Shown piece after piece: positions 44,801 to 52,020 of a stretch of DNA of 55,524 nucleotides. Every line of letters begins with the position of its first letter. Positions within the stretch are counted from its first letter, which is position 1. The stretch comes from CBDUXT01 sp965371245 (lineage in GTDB: Bacteria; Planctomycetota; Phycisphaerae; UBA1845): positions 1 to 55,524 of the forward strand of contig CBDUXT010000031.1 in NCBI GenBank assembly GCA_965371245.1, read 5' to 3'. A program made the translations under genes and the position numbers. The notes beneath the pieces were generated by a model. It worked only from the letters and a program-made list of their open reading frames with translations, was not told the DNA's origin and made no database searches.

Positions 44801-46276
44801 ACCTTCGGCAATGCGCCGGGCGACCTGGCCGTTGCCAGTGTAGGGCAGGATCTGCGTTTCGCGTCCGATGCTCGCACCAACACACTCATCGCCGCCGGTG
44901 CGGAGGTCGATCTTCGCATGGTCGAAACACTGGTCCAATATCTCGATGCGCAAGCCATGGATAACCGCGTGTCGATGGTTTACAAGACCAACTACATGGA
45001 CGCCGGGGAAATCCAAAGCGCCATCTCCGGCTTCAACGACCAGGAGCAGGACGTGCTCGGTGAACTCGACGACGAGCAGGCGGCGCAGCGACGCATGGCC
45101 CAGCAGATCTCCATTGAGGCGGTGGGCGATGCCGAGGAAGGCAGCACATCGCTGATCATCGGCATGGATCGCAACCGGTATCAGGACACCATGGACATGA
45201 TCCATATGCTGGATCGGCCCGAGCCGCAGGTGCGGATCTCGGTGATCATCGCGGAGGTGACGCTCAGTGACACCCTGAACTTCGGGATCGAAATCGCCGG
45301 GCAGGAACTGGACTTCTCGCGCAACGCCATCGTCGGCCCCAACGGGGTTATCAACGGCAGCGAGTTCGACTTCGTGGGCGGCACGAACCTGGGCGCGGCC
45401 GGCACGGGTCTGGGTTTCAACCTCACCATCACCGGCGAGGACTTCAGCTTCCTGCTCAATGCGCTTCAGCAAAACAGCCGGCTCGAGGTGCTCTCGCGAC
45501 CGACGCTTGTCGTTCGCAACGGTGACGAGGGTAACATCACGATCGCCGACCAGGTTCCGGTGGTCACCAGCTCACAGGCGAACGACACCGGTTCCACGAA
45601 CTCCGTCGTCGGGCGCGAAGACGTCGGCGTCGTCCTCACCGTGACGCCGCACATCAGCCCGGACGGCTACGTCACCATCGAGCTTGAGCAGGAGATTTCC
45701 AACTTCTCGGGAGACCAGCTTCAGCTCACCGAGGGGGTGACCAGTCCCGTGTTCGCCACGCGCGAGATCACCACCAACGTGACCATCCGCGATGGCGAGT
45801 CGGTGGTCGTTGGCGGATTGATTACCTCACGACGGTCGGAAGGCGTGAGCAAGGTGCCCATCCTCGGCGACCTGCCCTATGTCGGGCCGCTGTTTCGGGT
45901 GACCAACATTGCGGACCAGAAGACCGAGCTACTGATCGTCATGACCGTTGACGTGCTACGCACCGATGAGGACGTGCATCGTATGTCGGTGGCGGAGCGG
46001 GACAGATTGGAGCTGCCCGACACTATCGTGCAAAGCCCGCTGATGGAGAGCCTGCGCATCCTGCCCGACGAAGAACTGCTCGGTCCCAAGAAGGGCAACC
46101 TCGATCCGGAGTCACCCGTTCGCCCGAACGGCCAGCGTCCCGATCAGCGAGAGCTCTTCGGTCCCAAGCCGCGAACGTACGGCCCCGTGGTTCCCAAGGC
46201 CCGATCGACGACCACCACGAAGGCACGGACGTACGGTCCCAAGGTCGTGCGGAACACCACGACGTCGGACAGCTAA
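41819..46276 (+). CDS. gspD: Secretin GspD with expanded N-domain array (1485 aa)
   Basis: 1485 residues, against about 650 for typical GspD. After the signal (SWLAAICVMIAGLSAVAQVR) comes an N0-like domain and about 12 further N1-type repeats to about residue 1130, each ending like DARTNTLIVTGRQEHLLLVA. The C-terminal secretin domain (about 1138-1380) is normal: PQVRISVIIAEVTLSDTLNF, FLLNALQQNSRLEVLSRPTL, ITIADQVPVVTSS, VGVVLTVTPHISPDGYVTIE and ESVVVGGLITSRR with VPILGDLPYVGPLFR. The tail repeats RTYGPVVP and RTYGPKVV. Canonical GspD has N0 and three N1-type domains, so the periplasmic part is about threefold larger. It is 155 nt after the giant gene and 15 nt before a lipoprotein. Confidence 0.95.
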   Translation: MMSLKQQDCKMALSHVRSAARSWLAAICVMIAGLSAVAQVRGQAERSRRQVPPNRAQQPGRVDPVVDEKPLEPSAVQSLLRDLDPKALNLSGAEMTAEIIGDQLILRGNESDLDIVERLITLLEQSVEQKAMQIVHVTEKDARDIASSLEPTLRETFAKPDLRPEHELAITALSGNILLVTALPEQMDVIIDLIKQVDDEDDLLPEPEQLVFHIKFRRASDVAEQLTEIVAKIRTEQGVDREIQIIPNDANNSILVLAPESERIKIQSLINELDVEPVKGWGEVKLTLFPLIHSTATEMAGVINDLLTSQQDRDSTEEVIHRLSISKVLPGGGTIDLPPIDLQKPLRIIADSGTESLIVATVEENVGPIGDLIRLMDGVPMAEAVDVKLFPLRFADAETVSNLLQEMFDGGGQLTEDPDGGGQNAVPDGLIGKALVYNLGLHADARTNTLIVTGRQEHLLLVARVVADLDRPATELKFPLTFIRLAYADATSIAKILTDLFEQRMQAAEATNAGTAAIERERLFMTVDVRSNSLIISASRENVAEIRTIARQLDAKPTAFFDQIRLIQCHRLSATDVQEKVEALWERKTRLRGEAEQPEDQPVLAVDDRSNTLLIASSLEDYEEVKHLVETLETQPVIEDTKIFGLEFADAVVLAGMLDELFQGIASEAESFTAPTVLPDPRSNALVIAGSRDAMDRAARLIDRLDVKAGPMSSEIKVYELKFGSAVQLSEKMETLFESMMEGGEIERTPIVLLPDEASNALIASASRDDHELIVYLLGLLDKPSSLSRQFEIFPLKLARATSVVERLESLFATQGGDSGGRADAIATEADERTNSVIVWASPAQMSNIAEVIERLDTSTPAVEMMVRVIQLRQALAEDFAEVLRTTLMGDDGGGDDAPAIILKWADQDGNVRQLLRQDIRLEADPRTNSLMVMAPAASMDMLEAMIREFDAIRPIASELRLFPLTNADAEEMVQQLEDIFDPEAVDGETQQQLTFGNAPGDLAVASVGQDLRFASDARTNTLIAAGAEVDLRMVETLVQYLDAQAMDNRVSMVYKTNYMDAGEIQSAISGFNDQEQDVLGELDDEQAAQRRMAQQISIEAVGDAEEGSTSLIIGMDRNRYQDTMDMIHMLDRPEPQVRISVIIAEVTLSDTLNFGIEIAGQELDFSRNAIVGPNGVINGSEFDFVGGTNLGAAGTGLGFNLTITGEDFSFLLNALQQNSRLEVLSRPTLVVRNGDEGNITIADQVPVVTSSQANDTGSTNSVVGREDVGVVLTVTPHISPDGYVTIELEQEISNFSGDQLQLTEGVTSPVFATREITTNVTIRDGESVVVGGLITSRRSEGVSKVPILGDLPYVGPLFRVTNIADQKTELLIVMTVDVLRTDEDVHRMSVAERDRLELPDTIVQSPLMESLRILPDEELLGPKKGNLDPESPVRPNGQRPDQRELFGPKPRTYGPVVPKARSTTTTKARTYGPKVVRNTTTSDS

Positions 46277-46291
46277 CAGAATGGGGGCTTC

Positions 46292-46810
46292 ATGAAATCG
46301 GGGCGCCGATGGCTATTGCTCGGGCTCGGCTGCATCGTGCTGGCCGCGCCGCTGGGTTGTCAGGCTCCGGGCACTCGGGTGAACCGACGCGCCCCGGCCG
46401 ACGCGCCCATCCGTCAGGTCGCCTGCATCTATCATCCCAAGCCCTGGCTGAATCTGGATACGGCCGGCGATCGCGCGCCGGAGGGCCTCCAGTTTCAGGT
46501 TTACCTCGATCCCGGTACGGGGCAAGGTGTTCACCGCGACGGAACCTTTCACATCAAGATGTATCAAATTGCATTCACGCCAGGGGGCGAGCTGCAACGC
46601 CGGCTCGTCAGCGATTGGGACTATCCCACAACCAAGTTCGCAAGGGTTCTCTCGCCGATCCTCGGGTACGGCTACCGCGTTCAGCTTCGCTGGGCGAGCA
46701 AGGACACCGCCGGGCACGAGGTCGAGATCGTCACCCACTATGAGGATCCCGGGGGAAACATTGTCGCGGGTGGCACCAAGTCCCTCACCATCCCGAAGCG
46801 AACGTCGTGA
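46292..46810 (+). CDS. Small lipoprotein downstream of gspD, pilotin candidate
   Basis: 172 residues with a clear lipobox: MKSGRRWLLLGLGCIVLAAP followed by LGC. The mature part is a beta-rich domain with no family I recognise (GLQFQVYLDPGTGQGVHRDG, SPILGYGYRVQLRW). It starts 15 nt after the gspD stop, so it is in the T2SS transcript. Position and size fit a secretin pilotin such as GspS, but the sequence does not show its fold; this is a contextual inference. Confidence 0.6.
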   Translation: MKSGRRWLLLGLGCIVLAAPLGCQAPGTRVNRRAPADAPIRQVACIYHPKPWLNLDTAGDRAPEGLQFQVYLDPGTGQGVHRDGTFHIKMYQIAFTPGGELQRRLVSDWDYPTTKFARVLSPILGYGYRVQLRWASKDTAGHEVEIVTHYEDPGGNIVAGGTKSLTIPKRTS

Positions 46811-47145
46811 CCGGTGACGGCGTGCTCGCAATCGGCGCAAGTCTTGGCGGAGTGGCATGGCCACGGATTGAAAGACGCTGAAACTGCGACATGGTTCAGG
46901 CGCGGCCAAGTTGGTCAGCAGCGCCGTGATATTCCGGTCGCAGCAACATGCCCACGCAAGCGTGGGCATGCCACCCAACGAGCGTTGGCGCCTATCGCCG
47001 CGAACGTGTGAGCCACTGAATTCGCCTCCGCCACCGAGGATGGCGACACCCTCGCAAACGGTGCAAGTCTTGACCGCTTGAATCCCTGCGCGCGGCACGC
47101 TATCCTCCACATCCGATCGATCCCGAAAGCAAGCGAGAATCGTAC
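46811..47145. other. Intergenic stretch with palindrome
   Basis: No gene seen between the T2SS lipoprotein and ygfZ. It contains the perfect palindrome CATGCCCACG-CAAG-CGTGGGCATG at 46947-46970. Confidence 0.6.
46947..46970. repeat. 24-nt palindrome (CATGCCCACG...)
   Basis: A perfect 10-bp stem with CAAG loop. Related copies with compensating changes occur at 51365-51388 and 51409-51432. It is followed by CCACCC as in the other copies. Confidence 0.75.
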
Positions 47146-48246
47146 ATGACCGAATGGGAAACGTTCCTACACGCCCAAGGTGCCGGTGGGGCGACGCCCG
47201 GCGCCGGTGGAAGCGGGCCGCGCGTCGCCGTGTTCGCCGACCTGGATCGGGAGTATCGCTTGCTCCACGACGGTCCCGCACTGGTGGATCGATCCGAGCG
47301 CGGGCTGCTTGAGATCACCGGCTCCGATCGAGCCGCGTGGCTTCACAACCTCACGACCAACGAGGTCAAGAACCTGTCGGCTGGCGAGGGAACCTACGCC
47401 TTCGCGGTCAACATTCAAGGTCGCATCCTCTTTGACCTGAACATCCTGGTCGGACCGGAGTCCATTCGACTGGACCTGGACCGCCGCTGGCTGGCAACGG
47501 CCCGTGCGCACTTCGACAAGTACACGATCATGGAGGACGTCACCGTGACGGATCGATCCGACGAGTTCGTTCGGCTCGGGCTCGGCGGAGAGCGCGCCAA
47601 AGCCTTGCTGGTCGATTTCGGGGCGACCCAGCCGGCAGCCATGCCCTCTTTCGCCACGGCGCGGATTCACGTTGCGGGTAGTGCCGTGGAGTTGGCACGA
47701 ACCGACTGCTGTGGCCTCTTCTTCGTCGAGTTGCTCGTGCCGACGGCGTGCGCTGTCGAGGTCTGGAAGCACCTCGCCGATCCGTCCGGCGCGAATCCGG
47801 CCACGCCCGTGGGGAATCAGGCCATGGACTTGCGCCGAATCGAGGCCGGCCTCCCCGCACCCGGTTGTGAGATCACCGACGAGTATCTTCCCGCCGAGAC
47901 GGGGCAGTTCGCCCGCGCGGTCAGTTTCCAAAAGGGCTGTTACCTGGGGCAGGAGGTGGTTGAACGCATGCGCTCGCGCGGCGCAATCGCGCGCCGGCTC
48001 ATGGGGCTCCGGCTGGCGGGCGACACACTCCCGCCGCGCGGCGCTGCCGTCGCCGGCTCCGATGGCAAGGTCGTCGGCTCCATCACCAGCGCGTGCCGCT
48101 CGCCGGCGATGAACGGATTGATCGCCCTGGCGTATATCAAAACCGGCTCGGCGAATCCGAACGCCTCGTTGACCGTCACCTGGGACGGTGGCTCCGCCGA
48201 GGCCGTCGTTACCGAGCTTCCTTTCGTCGATGGCCCCGCAGGTTGA
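47146..48246 (+). CDS. ygfZ: YgfZ-type folate-binding protein (GcvT-like)
   Basis: 366 residues, related to glycine-cleavage aminomethyltransferase but of the YgfZ branch, which helps maintain Fe-S enzymes and uses folate. The signature KGCYLGQE lies at 263-270 in a C-terminal region with ERMRSRGAIARRLMG. The N-terminal body has LLEITGSDRAAWLHNLTTNE. A conserved Cys is within the signature. The start ATG at 47146 has no strong ribosome site but the N-terminus fits the family. Stands alone. Confidence 0.85.
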   Translation: MTEWETFLHAQGAGGATPGAGGSGPRVAVFADLDREYRLLHDGPALVDRSERGLLEITGSDRAAWLHNLTTNEVKNLSAGEGTYAFAVNIQGRILFDLNILVGPESIRLDLDRRWLATARAHFDKYTIMEDVTVTDRSDEFVRLGLGGERAKALLVDFGATQPAAMPSFATARIHVAGSAVELARTDCCGLFFVELLVPTACAVEVWKHLADPSGANPATPVGNQAMDLRRIEAGLPAPGCEITDEYLPAETGQFARAVSFQKGCYLGQEVVERMRSRGAIARRLMGLRLAGDTLPPRGAAVAGSDGKVVGSITSACRSPAMNGLIALAYIKTGSANPNASLTVTWDGGSAEAVVTELPFVDGPAG

Positions 48247-48366
48247 GGCCGCACGCATCGGCGCGCTCCGTTACAAACAGACCCTTCGATTGGAATCGAC
48301 ACGTCGTGCCCATACTGGTAGGGTTGCGCGCATAGCCGCGGTACACCGTTTTTGAGGAGAATCGAA

Positions 48367-49068
48367 GTGAGTCAGCCGGTTGTCGTTGTTACAGGTGGTG
48401 GACGGGGAATCGGACGGGCGATCTGCGAGCGGTTCGCCTCCGACGGAGCCCAGGTGGTGGCGGTCGCACGAACGCGGAACGAGTTGGCCGACGTGAAGCA
48501 GCACATCGAGACCGCCGGCGGCAAGTGCCGCGTTTGCGTGGCCGACGTCTGTAAAGGCGACGAAGTGGCCACGCTGTTCGAAGAGACGGTCTCGGGTTTC
48601 GGGCGCATCGATGTTCTGGTCAACAACGCGGGCATGGCCCCCAGCCGGCCGCTCGAGGAGTTCGAGCCGGCGCTCTTTGCCGACATGGTTTCACTGAACA
48701 TTCAAGGCGTTTTCGCGTGCTGCCGTGCCGCCTGGCCGGTGATGAAAAAGCAAGGCGGTGGGGTCATCGTCAGCATTTCCTCGGTGGCATCGGTGGAATG
48801 CTATCCTGGTTTTGCCGCGTACGGCGCCACGAAGGCATGGGTAAACGCCTGGACCAAGGGGCTAGCTGAAGAGGGGCGCGACCTCGGGATTCGTGCCTAC
48901 GCCGTGGCACCTGGTGCGGTCGAAACACAGCTACTGCGAGGCACTTTTCCAGACTTCCCGGCCGAGCACACGCTCCAGCCCGCCGAGGTCGCGGATAAGG
49001 TGTTCGCGGTAGCCAAGCCGGACGGCGCTGTACCCAGTGGTGAAATCGTCTTCGTACGAAAAGAGTAG
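48367..49068 (+). CDS. Short-chain dehydrogenase/reductase
   Basis: 233 residues from GTG 48367, with GAGGAGA upstream. The NAD(P) motif TGGGRGIG lies at 9-16, NNAG in VLVNNAGMAPS, and the catalytic pair Tyr152-Lys156 in AYGATK; SISSV carries the catalytic Ser. This is the classical SDR fold, FabG-like in length, but substrate is not indicated. It is separate from ygfZ by about 120 nt. Confidence 0.88.
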   Translation: MSQPVVVVTGGGRGIGRAICERFASDGAQVVAVARTRNELADVKQHIETAGGKCRVCVADVCKGDEVATLFEETVSGFGRIDVLVNNAGMAPSRPLEEFEPALFADMVSLNIQGVFACCRAAWPVMKKQGGGVIVSISSVASVECYPGFAAYGATKAWVNAWTKGLAEEGRDLGIRAYAVAPGAVETQLLRGTFPDFPAEHTLQPAEVADKVFAVAKPDGAVPSGEIVFVRKE

Positions 49069-49101
49069 TGGTCACAAGGCGCAGGATGGGAGGACTGACC
49101 G

Positions 49102-49458
49102 ATGAATTTTTTTTGGGGAATGGGCACGTACGGGATGGCTCGTTCGGCCAGCCACGACGCGGCCAGCGCGTCGGCTTCGGCTCGCAGGGCGTCCACGGAT
49201 GTTCAGATGTTGGAAGACCGCCTCGAGCGAGCCATGCTGGCGTGTGAGGCGATGTGGATGCTGCTGCGTGACAAGACGGGCGCAACCGATCAGGAGTTGG
49301 CCGACCGAATCACCGACCTCGATCTTTCGGATGGCGTCCTTGATGGGAAAGTGCGCAAATCGACGCAGGCCTGCGCGAAGTGTGGTCGGGCGTTGTCGCC
49401 CCGGTTCGCCAAGTGCATGTACTGCGGCCAACTCGTGGCCCGCGACCCGTTCTCATAA
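49102..49458 (+). CDS. Small zinc-ribbon protein
   Basis: 118 residues with a GGGAGGA site 7 nt before the ATG. The N-terminus is Ala/Ser-rich (SASHDAASASASARRAS) with a helical middle (LEDRLERAMLACEAMWMLLR). The C-terminus is a four-Cys zinc ribbon, CAKCGRALSPRFAKCMYCGQ. I do not recognise a named family. Probably cytoplasmic. Confidence 0.75.
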   Translation: MNFFWGMGTYGMARSASHDAASASASARRASTDVQMLEDRLERAMLACEAMWMLLRDKTGATDQELADRITDLDLSDGVLDGKVRKSTQACAKCGRALSPRFAKCMYCGQLVARDPFS

Positions 49459-49500
49459 TCGCGCGGATCCGACCGATAAGAACGCACGACGTCTTGGAGC

Positions 49501-49620
49501 GTGTTTAAGAGGGCTCTTTCAGAGCCGCGCCCGTAAGGAAGCGGTCCGGTTTCGCACACGAAACCGTTCCCTCACGGTCGCGGCTCGGTTTGTCATGACC
49601 CTTCTTGTACACCCTCTTAG
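49501..49620. repeat. MITE-like long inverted repeat, copy 2
   Basis: Aligns end to end with 8065-8186, same orientation, with scattered differences. It contains GTGTTTAAGAGGG on the left and the reverse-complement CTTCTTGTACACC on the right. It overlaps the stop codon (49617-49619) of the HD-domain gene. Confidence 0.85.
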
Positions 49621-50183
49621 TCCGAAGGCAGTAGGTCGATCTGACCGGCGATGGACTGGATGGCCGTGACACAGTTGGCCACGTGATCGCTGAGCGGCAG
49701 CTCGAGCATCGCCGCCCCTACCTCGATGTCCTCGCGAGAAACGGCCGCCGCGAAGGACTTCTGCTTCATTTTCTTGAGCACGCTTTTGGCCTTCATGCCC
49801 ACGCTTCGCTCGGGTCGAACCAGGGCGGCGGCATAGATCAGACCGCACAGTTCGTCGCAGGCGAACAGTGTTTTGCGGATCGGCCGGTCGCGGGGGTACT
49901 CGTCCAGGTTCCACGGCACGTGCGAGAGGATGGCGCCGACGATCTCTTCGGAGGCGCCGGCTTCACGCAAAATCTTCACGCCCTCGCGCGTGTGCTCGGG
50001 CGGTGTCGGCCACCTTTCGTAGTCGAAGTCGTGGAGCAATCCGGCGATGCCCCACTCGTCTTCATCGTGATCACCGAGGTTGGCGTAGTGGCGCATGGCC
50101 GCCTCGACGCACTGCCCGTGGCGGATGAGTGCAGGGTTCTTGGTGTATTCCTGGAGGATGCCCCAGGCGTTGTCTCGATCCAT
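49617..50183 (-). CDS. HD-domain hydrolase
   Basis: 188 residues from ATG 50183; earlier Mets add residues unlike the domain. The HD motif and surrounding metal ligands are visible: IRHGQCVEAAMRHYAN, GLLHDFDYERWPT (HD) and HTREGVKILRE, HVPWNLDEYPRD. This is a predicted metal-dependent phosphohydrolase acting on an unknown nucleotide. The 3' end abuts the MITE-like repeat. Divergent from the kinase gene. Confidence 0.85.
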   Translation of the reverse strand: MDRDNAWGILQEYTKNPALIRHGQCVEAAMRHYANLGDHDEDEWGIAGLLHDFDYERWPTPPEHTREGVKILREAGASEEIVGAILSHVPWNLDEYPRDRPIRKTLFACDELCGLIYAAALVRPERSVGMKAKSVLKKMKQKSFAAAVSREDIEVGAAMLELPLSDHVANCVTAIQSIAGQIDLLPSD

Positions 50184-50293
50184 CGTCACGTTCGCTAGAG
50201 AGCAAGTCCTCTGTTTTGACGCCGGCGCGTCGAACGCTATCATCCTATCGCCCGGCGCTGCGGTGTCCATCAGCCCGACGCGAAGGAGTCACC

Positions 50294-51340
50294 TTGCAGC
50301 CTCGAGAGCGAGCAACCTTCGACGCCGATGAGTTGGCCGTCGCCTTGAGCCACTACGATCTCGGTGTGATCGAGTCGATCACCGATTTCCCCCGCGGCTC
50401 GCGGCGAAGCCCCAAGGCGGGCGTCGTGTGTGATCGTGGGAAGTTCCTTCTGAAGCGTCGGTCGGTCGATCGTGCACAGCCCGACCGGGTTCGCTTCACC
50501 CATCTGGTCCAGTTGCACCTTGCCCAGGTCGGCTTTCCGGCGCCCAAGCTCGTCCCCACGCGGCACAGCGGCATCGGACTACTCCAGATTCGCGACCACA
50601 TCTACGAACTGTTCGAGTTCATCGCCGGTCAACCCTTCAACCGAACGCCCGTCGAGACACGGGAAGCCGGCACGGTGCTCGCTCGGTTCCACAACGCCAC
50701 GGATGGATTGGCGACGGGACCGGGCACGCCGGCGCCGCGGGGCGACTACCACGACGCCCCGGGGGTCCGCACGGGTCTGTGTGCCATCGGTTCGACACTC
50801 AGCTCACACGACAGCTTCTCTGGCGACGAGGCCGCCCTGGCTTCGCTCGTGCAGTTCCTCCATGGGGCCTTTGACGAGGCGGCCGAGTCGGTTAACCAGG
50901 CCGGCTGCGCCGCCCAGGCGAGACGGTTGATTCACTCGGATTGGCATCCGGGGAACCTGCTGTTCCGCAACGAAAAAGTGGTCGCGGTCATCGACTACGA
51001 CACGCTGCGGATATCCCGTCGCATCATCGACGTGGCCAACGGGGCGCTTCAGTTCTCGATGCTTGCCGGCGGCGACCCGGCGACCTGGCCGGAGCATCTC
51101 GACGAGGAGCGCTTCCGTGCTTTCTTGCAGGGGTACGAGTCCATCTCGTCTCTCCTGGACGGTGAGAAGGGCGTCGTCTGCGACCTGATGATCGAGGCGC
51201 TGATCGCCGAATGCGTTCCACCGATCACGGAAACCGGCTCGGTGGGTCGATACGCGGGCTATCGCGTCCTGGAGATGGTCCGCCGCAAGGTCACCTGGCT
51301 CAAAGCGAACGCGAACCGGCTGATCGGCCCGCCCGGATAG
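50294..51340 (+). CDS. APH-fold kinase
   Basis: 348 residues from TTG 50294, with GAAGGAG 6 nt upstream; this start is preferred because the longer frame has no site. The N-lobe Lys in KFLLKRR, the brace LYELFEFIAGQPFNR, and the catalytic loop RLIHSDWHPGNLLF (Asp216) with VIDYDTLRISRR make an intact aminoglycoside phosphotransferase-like/homoserine kinase-type enzyme. Unlike the fragment at 8824 it is complete. Substrate unknown. Confidence 0.87.
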   Translation: MQPRERATFDADELAVALSHYDLGVIESITDFPRGSRRSPKAGVVCDRGKFLLKRRSVDRAQPDRVRFTHLVQLHLAQVGFPAPKLVPTRHSGIGLLQIRDHIYELFEFIAGQPFNRTPVETREAGTVLARFHNATDGLATGPGTPAPRGDYHDAPGVRTGLCAIGSTLSSHDSFSGDEAALASLVQFLHGAFDEAAESVNQAGCAAQARRLIHSDWHPGNLLFRNEKVVAVIDYDTLRISRRIIDVANGALQFSMLAGGDPATWPEHLDEERFRAFLQGYESISSLLDGEKGVVCDLMIEALIAECVPPITETGSVGRYAGYRVLEMVRRKVTWLKANANRLIGPPG

Positions 51341-51565
51341 TACTTGGACACGCATGATGGGTGCCATGCTCACGCTTGCGTGAGCATGCTCTGTCGGCGC
51401 CCCAGACACATGGCCACGCAAGCGTGACCATGCCACCGATCTGGGGAACAATCACATACCCATTCCTCGAGTAATGCATAGCGGACGGCTGGAGGGCCGT
51501 CACGGTCGATCCGCTGATCCGGGAATGGCTGGATTCTCGACGCTGGTTCGGGTATACTTGCCCAC
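51341..51565. other. Intergenic stretch with paired palindromes
   Basis: No gene. Holds the palindromes at 51365-51388 and 51409-51432. Confidence 0.6.
51365..51432. repeat. Pair of 24-nt palindromes in opposite orientation
   Basis: CATGCTCACG-CTTG-CGTGAGCATG at 51365-51388 and CATGGCCACG-CAAG-CGTGACCATG at 51409-51432 (one stem mismatch). The two loops are complementary (CTTG, CAAG), so the two units are inverted relative to each other, a BIME-like layout. Confidence 0.75.
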
Positions 51566-51931
51566 GTGCCAAACACCAACGCCCACCAATTTGCCATCGA
51601 GCTGGCCCGAATCGCCCACGACAACAACTCGGAGAACGTCATCGCGCTCGATCTGCGCGGCATCAGCCCGGTCACCGATTTCGTCGTGATCTGCACCGGC
51701 ACCTCCGATCGACAGATGCGCACGCTGGCTGAACGCACGATCGAGTACGCCAAGAAGCTCGGCCAGCGTCCCTTCGGCGTGGCCGGTACGGAGGGCGGCG
51801 TCTGGCTGCTTCTCGACTACGTCGATGTCGTCATGCACATCTTCGCCCGGGCTCACCGCGACTTTTACGACCTCGAGCTGCTCTGGGGTGATGCCCCGCG
51901 CGTGGAATGGGCCCGGTGCGAAAGCGCCTAG
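51566..51931 (+). CDS. rsfS: Ribosome silencing factor RsfS
   Basis: 121 residues starting at GTG 51566. The RsfS core is present: ENVIALDLRGISPVTDFVVI, CTGTSDRQMRTLAE and VDVVMHIFARAHRDFYDLEL LWG. It binds ribosomal protein uL14 and blocks subunit joining when nutrients are low. The length is family-typical. It is followed by argS 89 nt later. Confidence 0.92.
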   Translation: MPNTNAHQFAIELARIAHDNNSENVIALDLRGISPVTDFVVICTGTSDRQMRTLAERTIEYAKKLGQRPFGVAGTEGGVWLLLDYVDVVMHIFARAHRDFYDLELLWGDAPRVEWARCESA

Positions 51932-52020
51932 CGCCGCGCGGACTGCCGTCTGCCCCTGGATAGGTCGGTTTCCGCGAAGTACACTCCGCCAAACGTGTCC
52001 TGCAACGGAGTGAACGCCTC

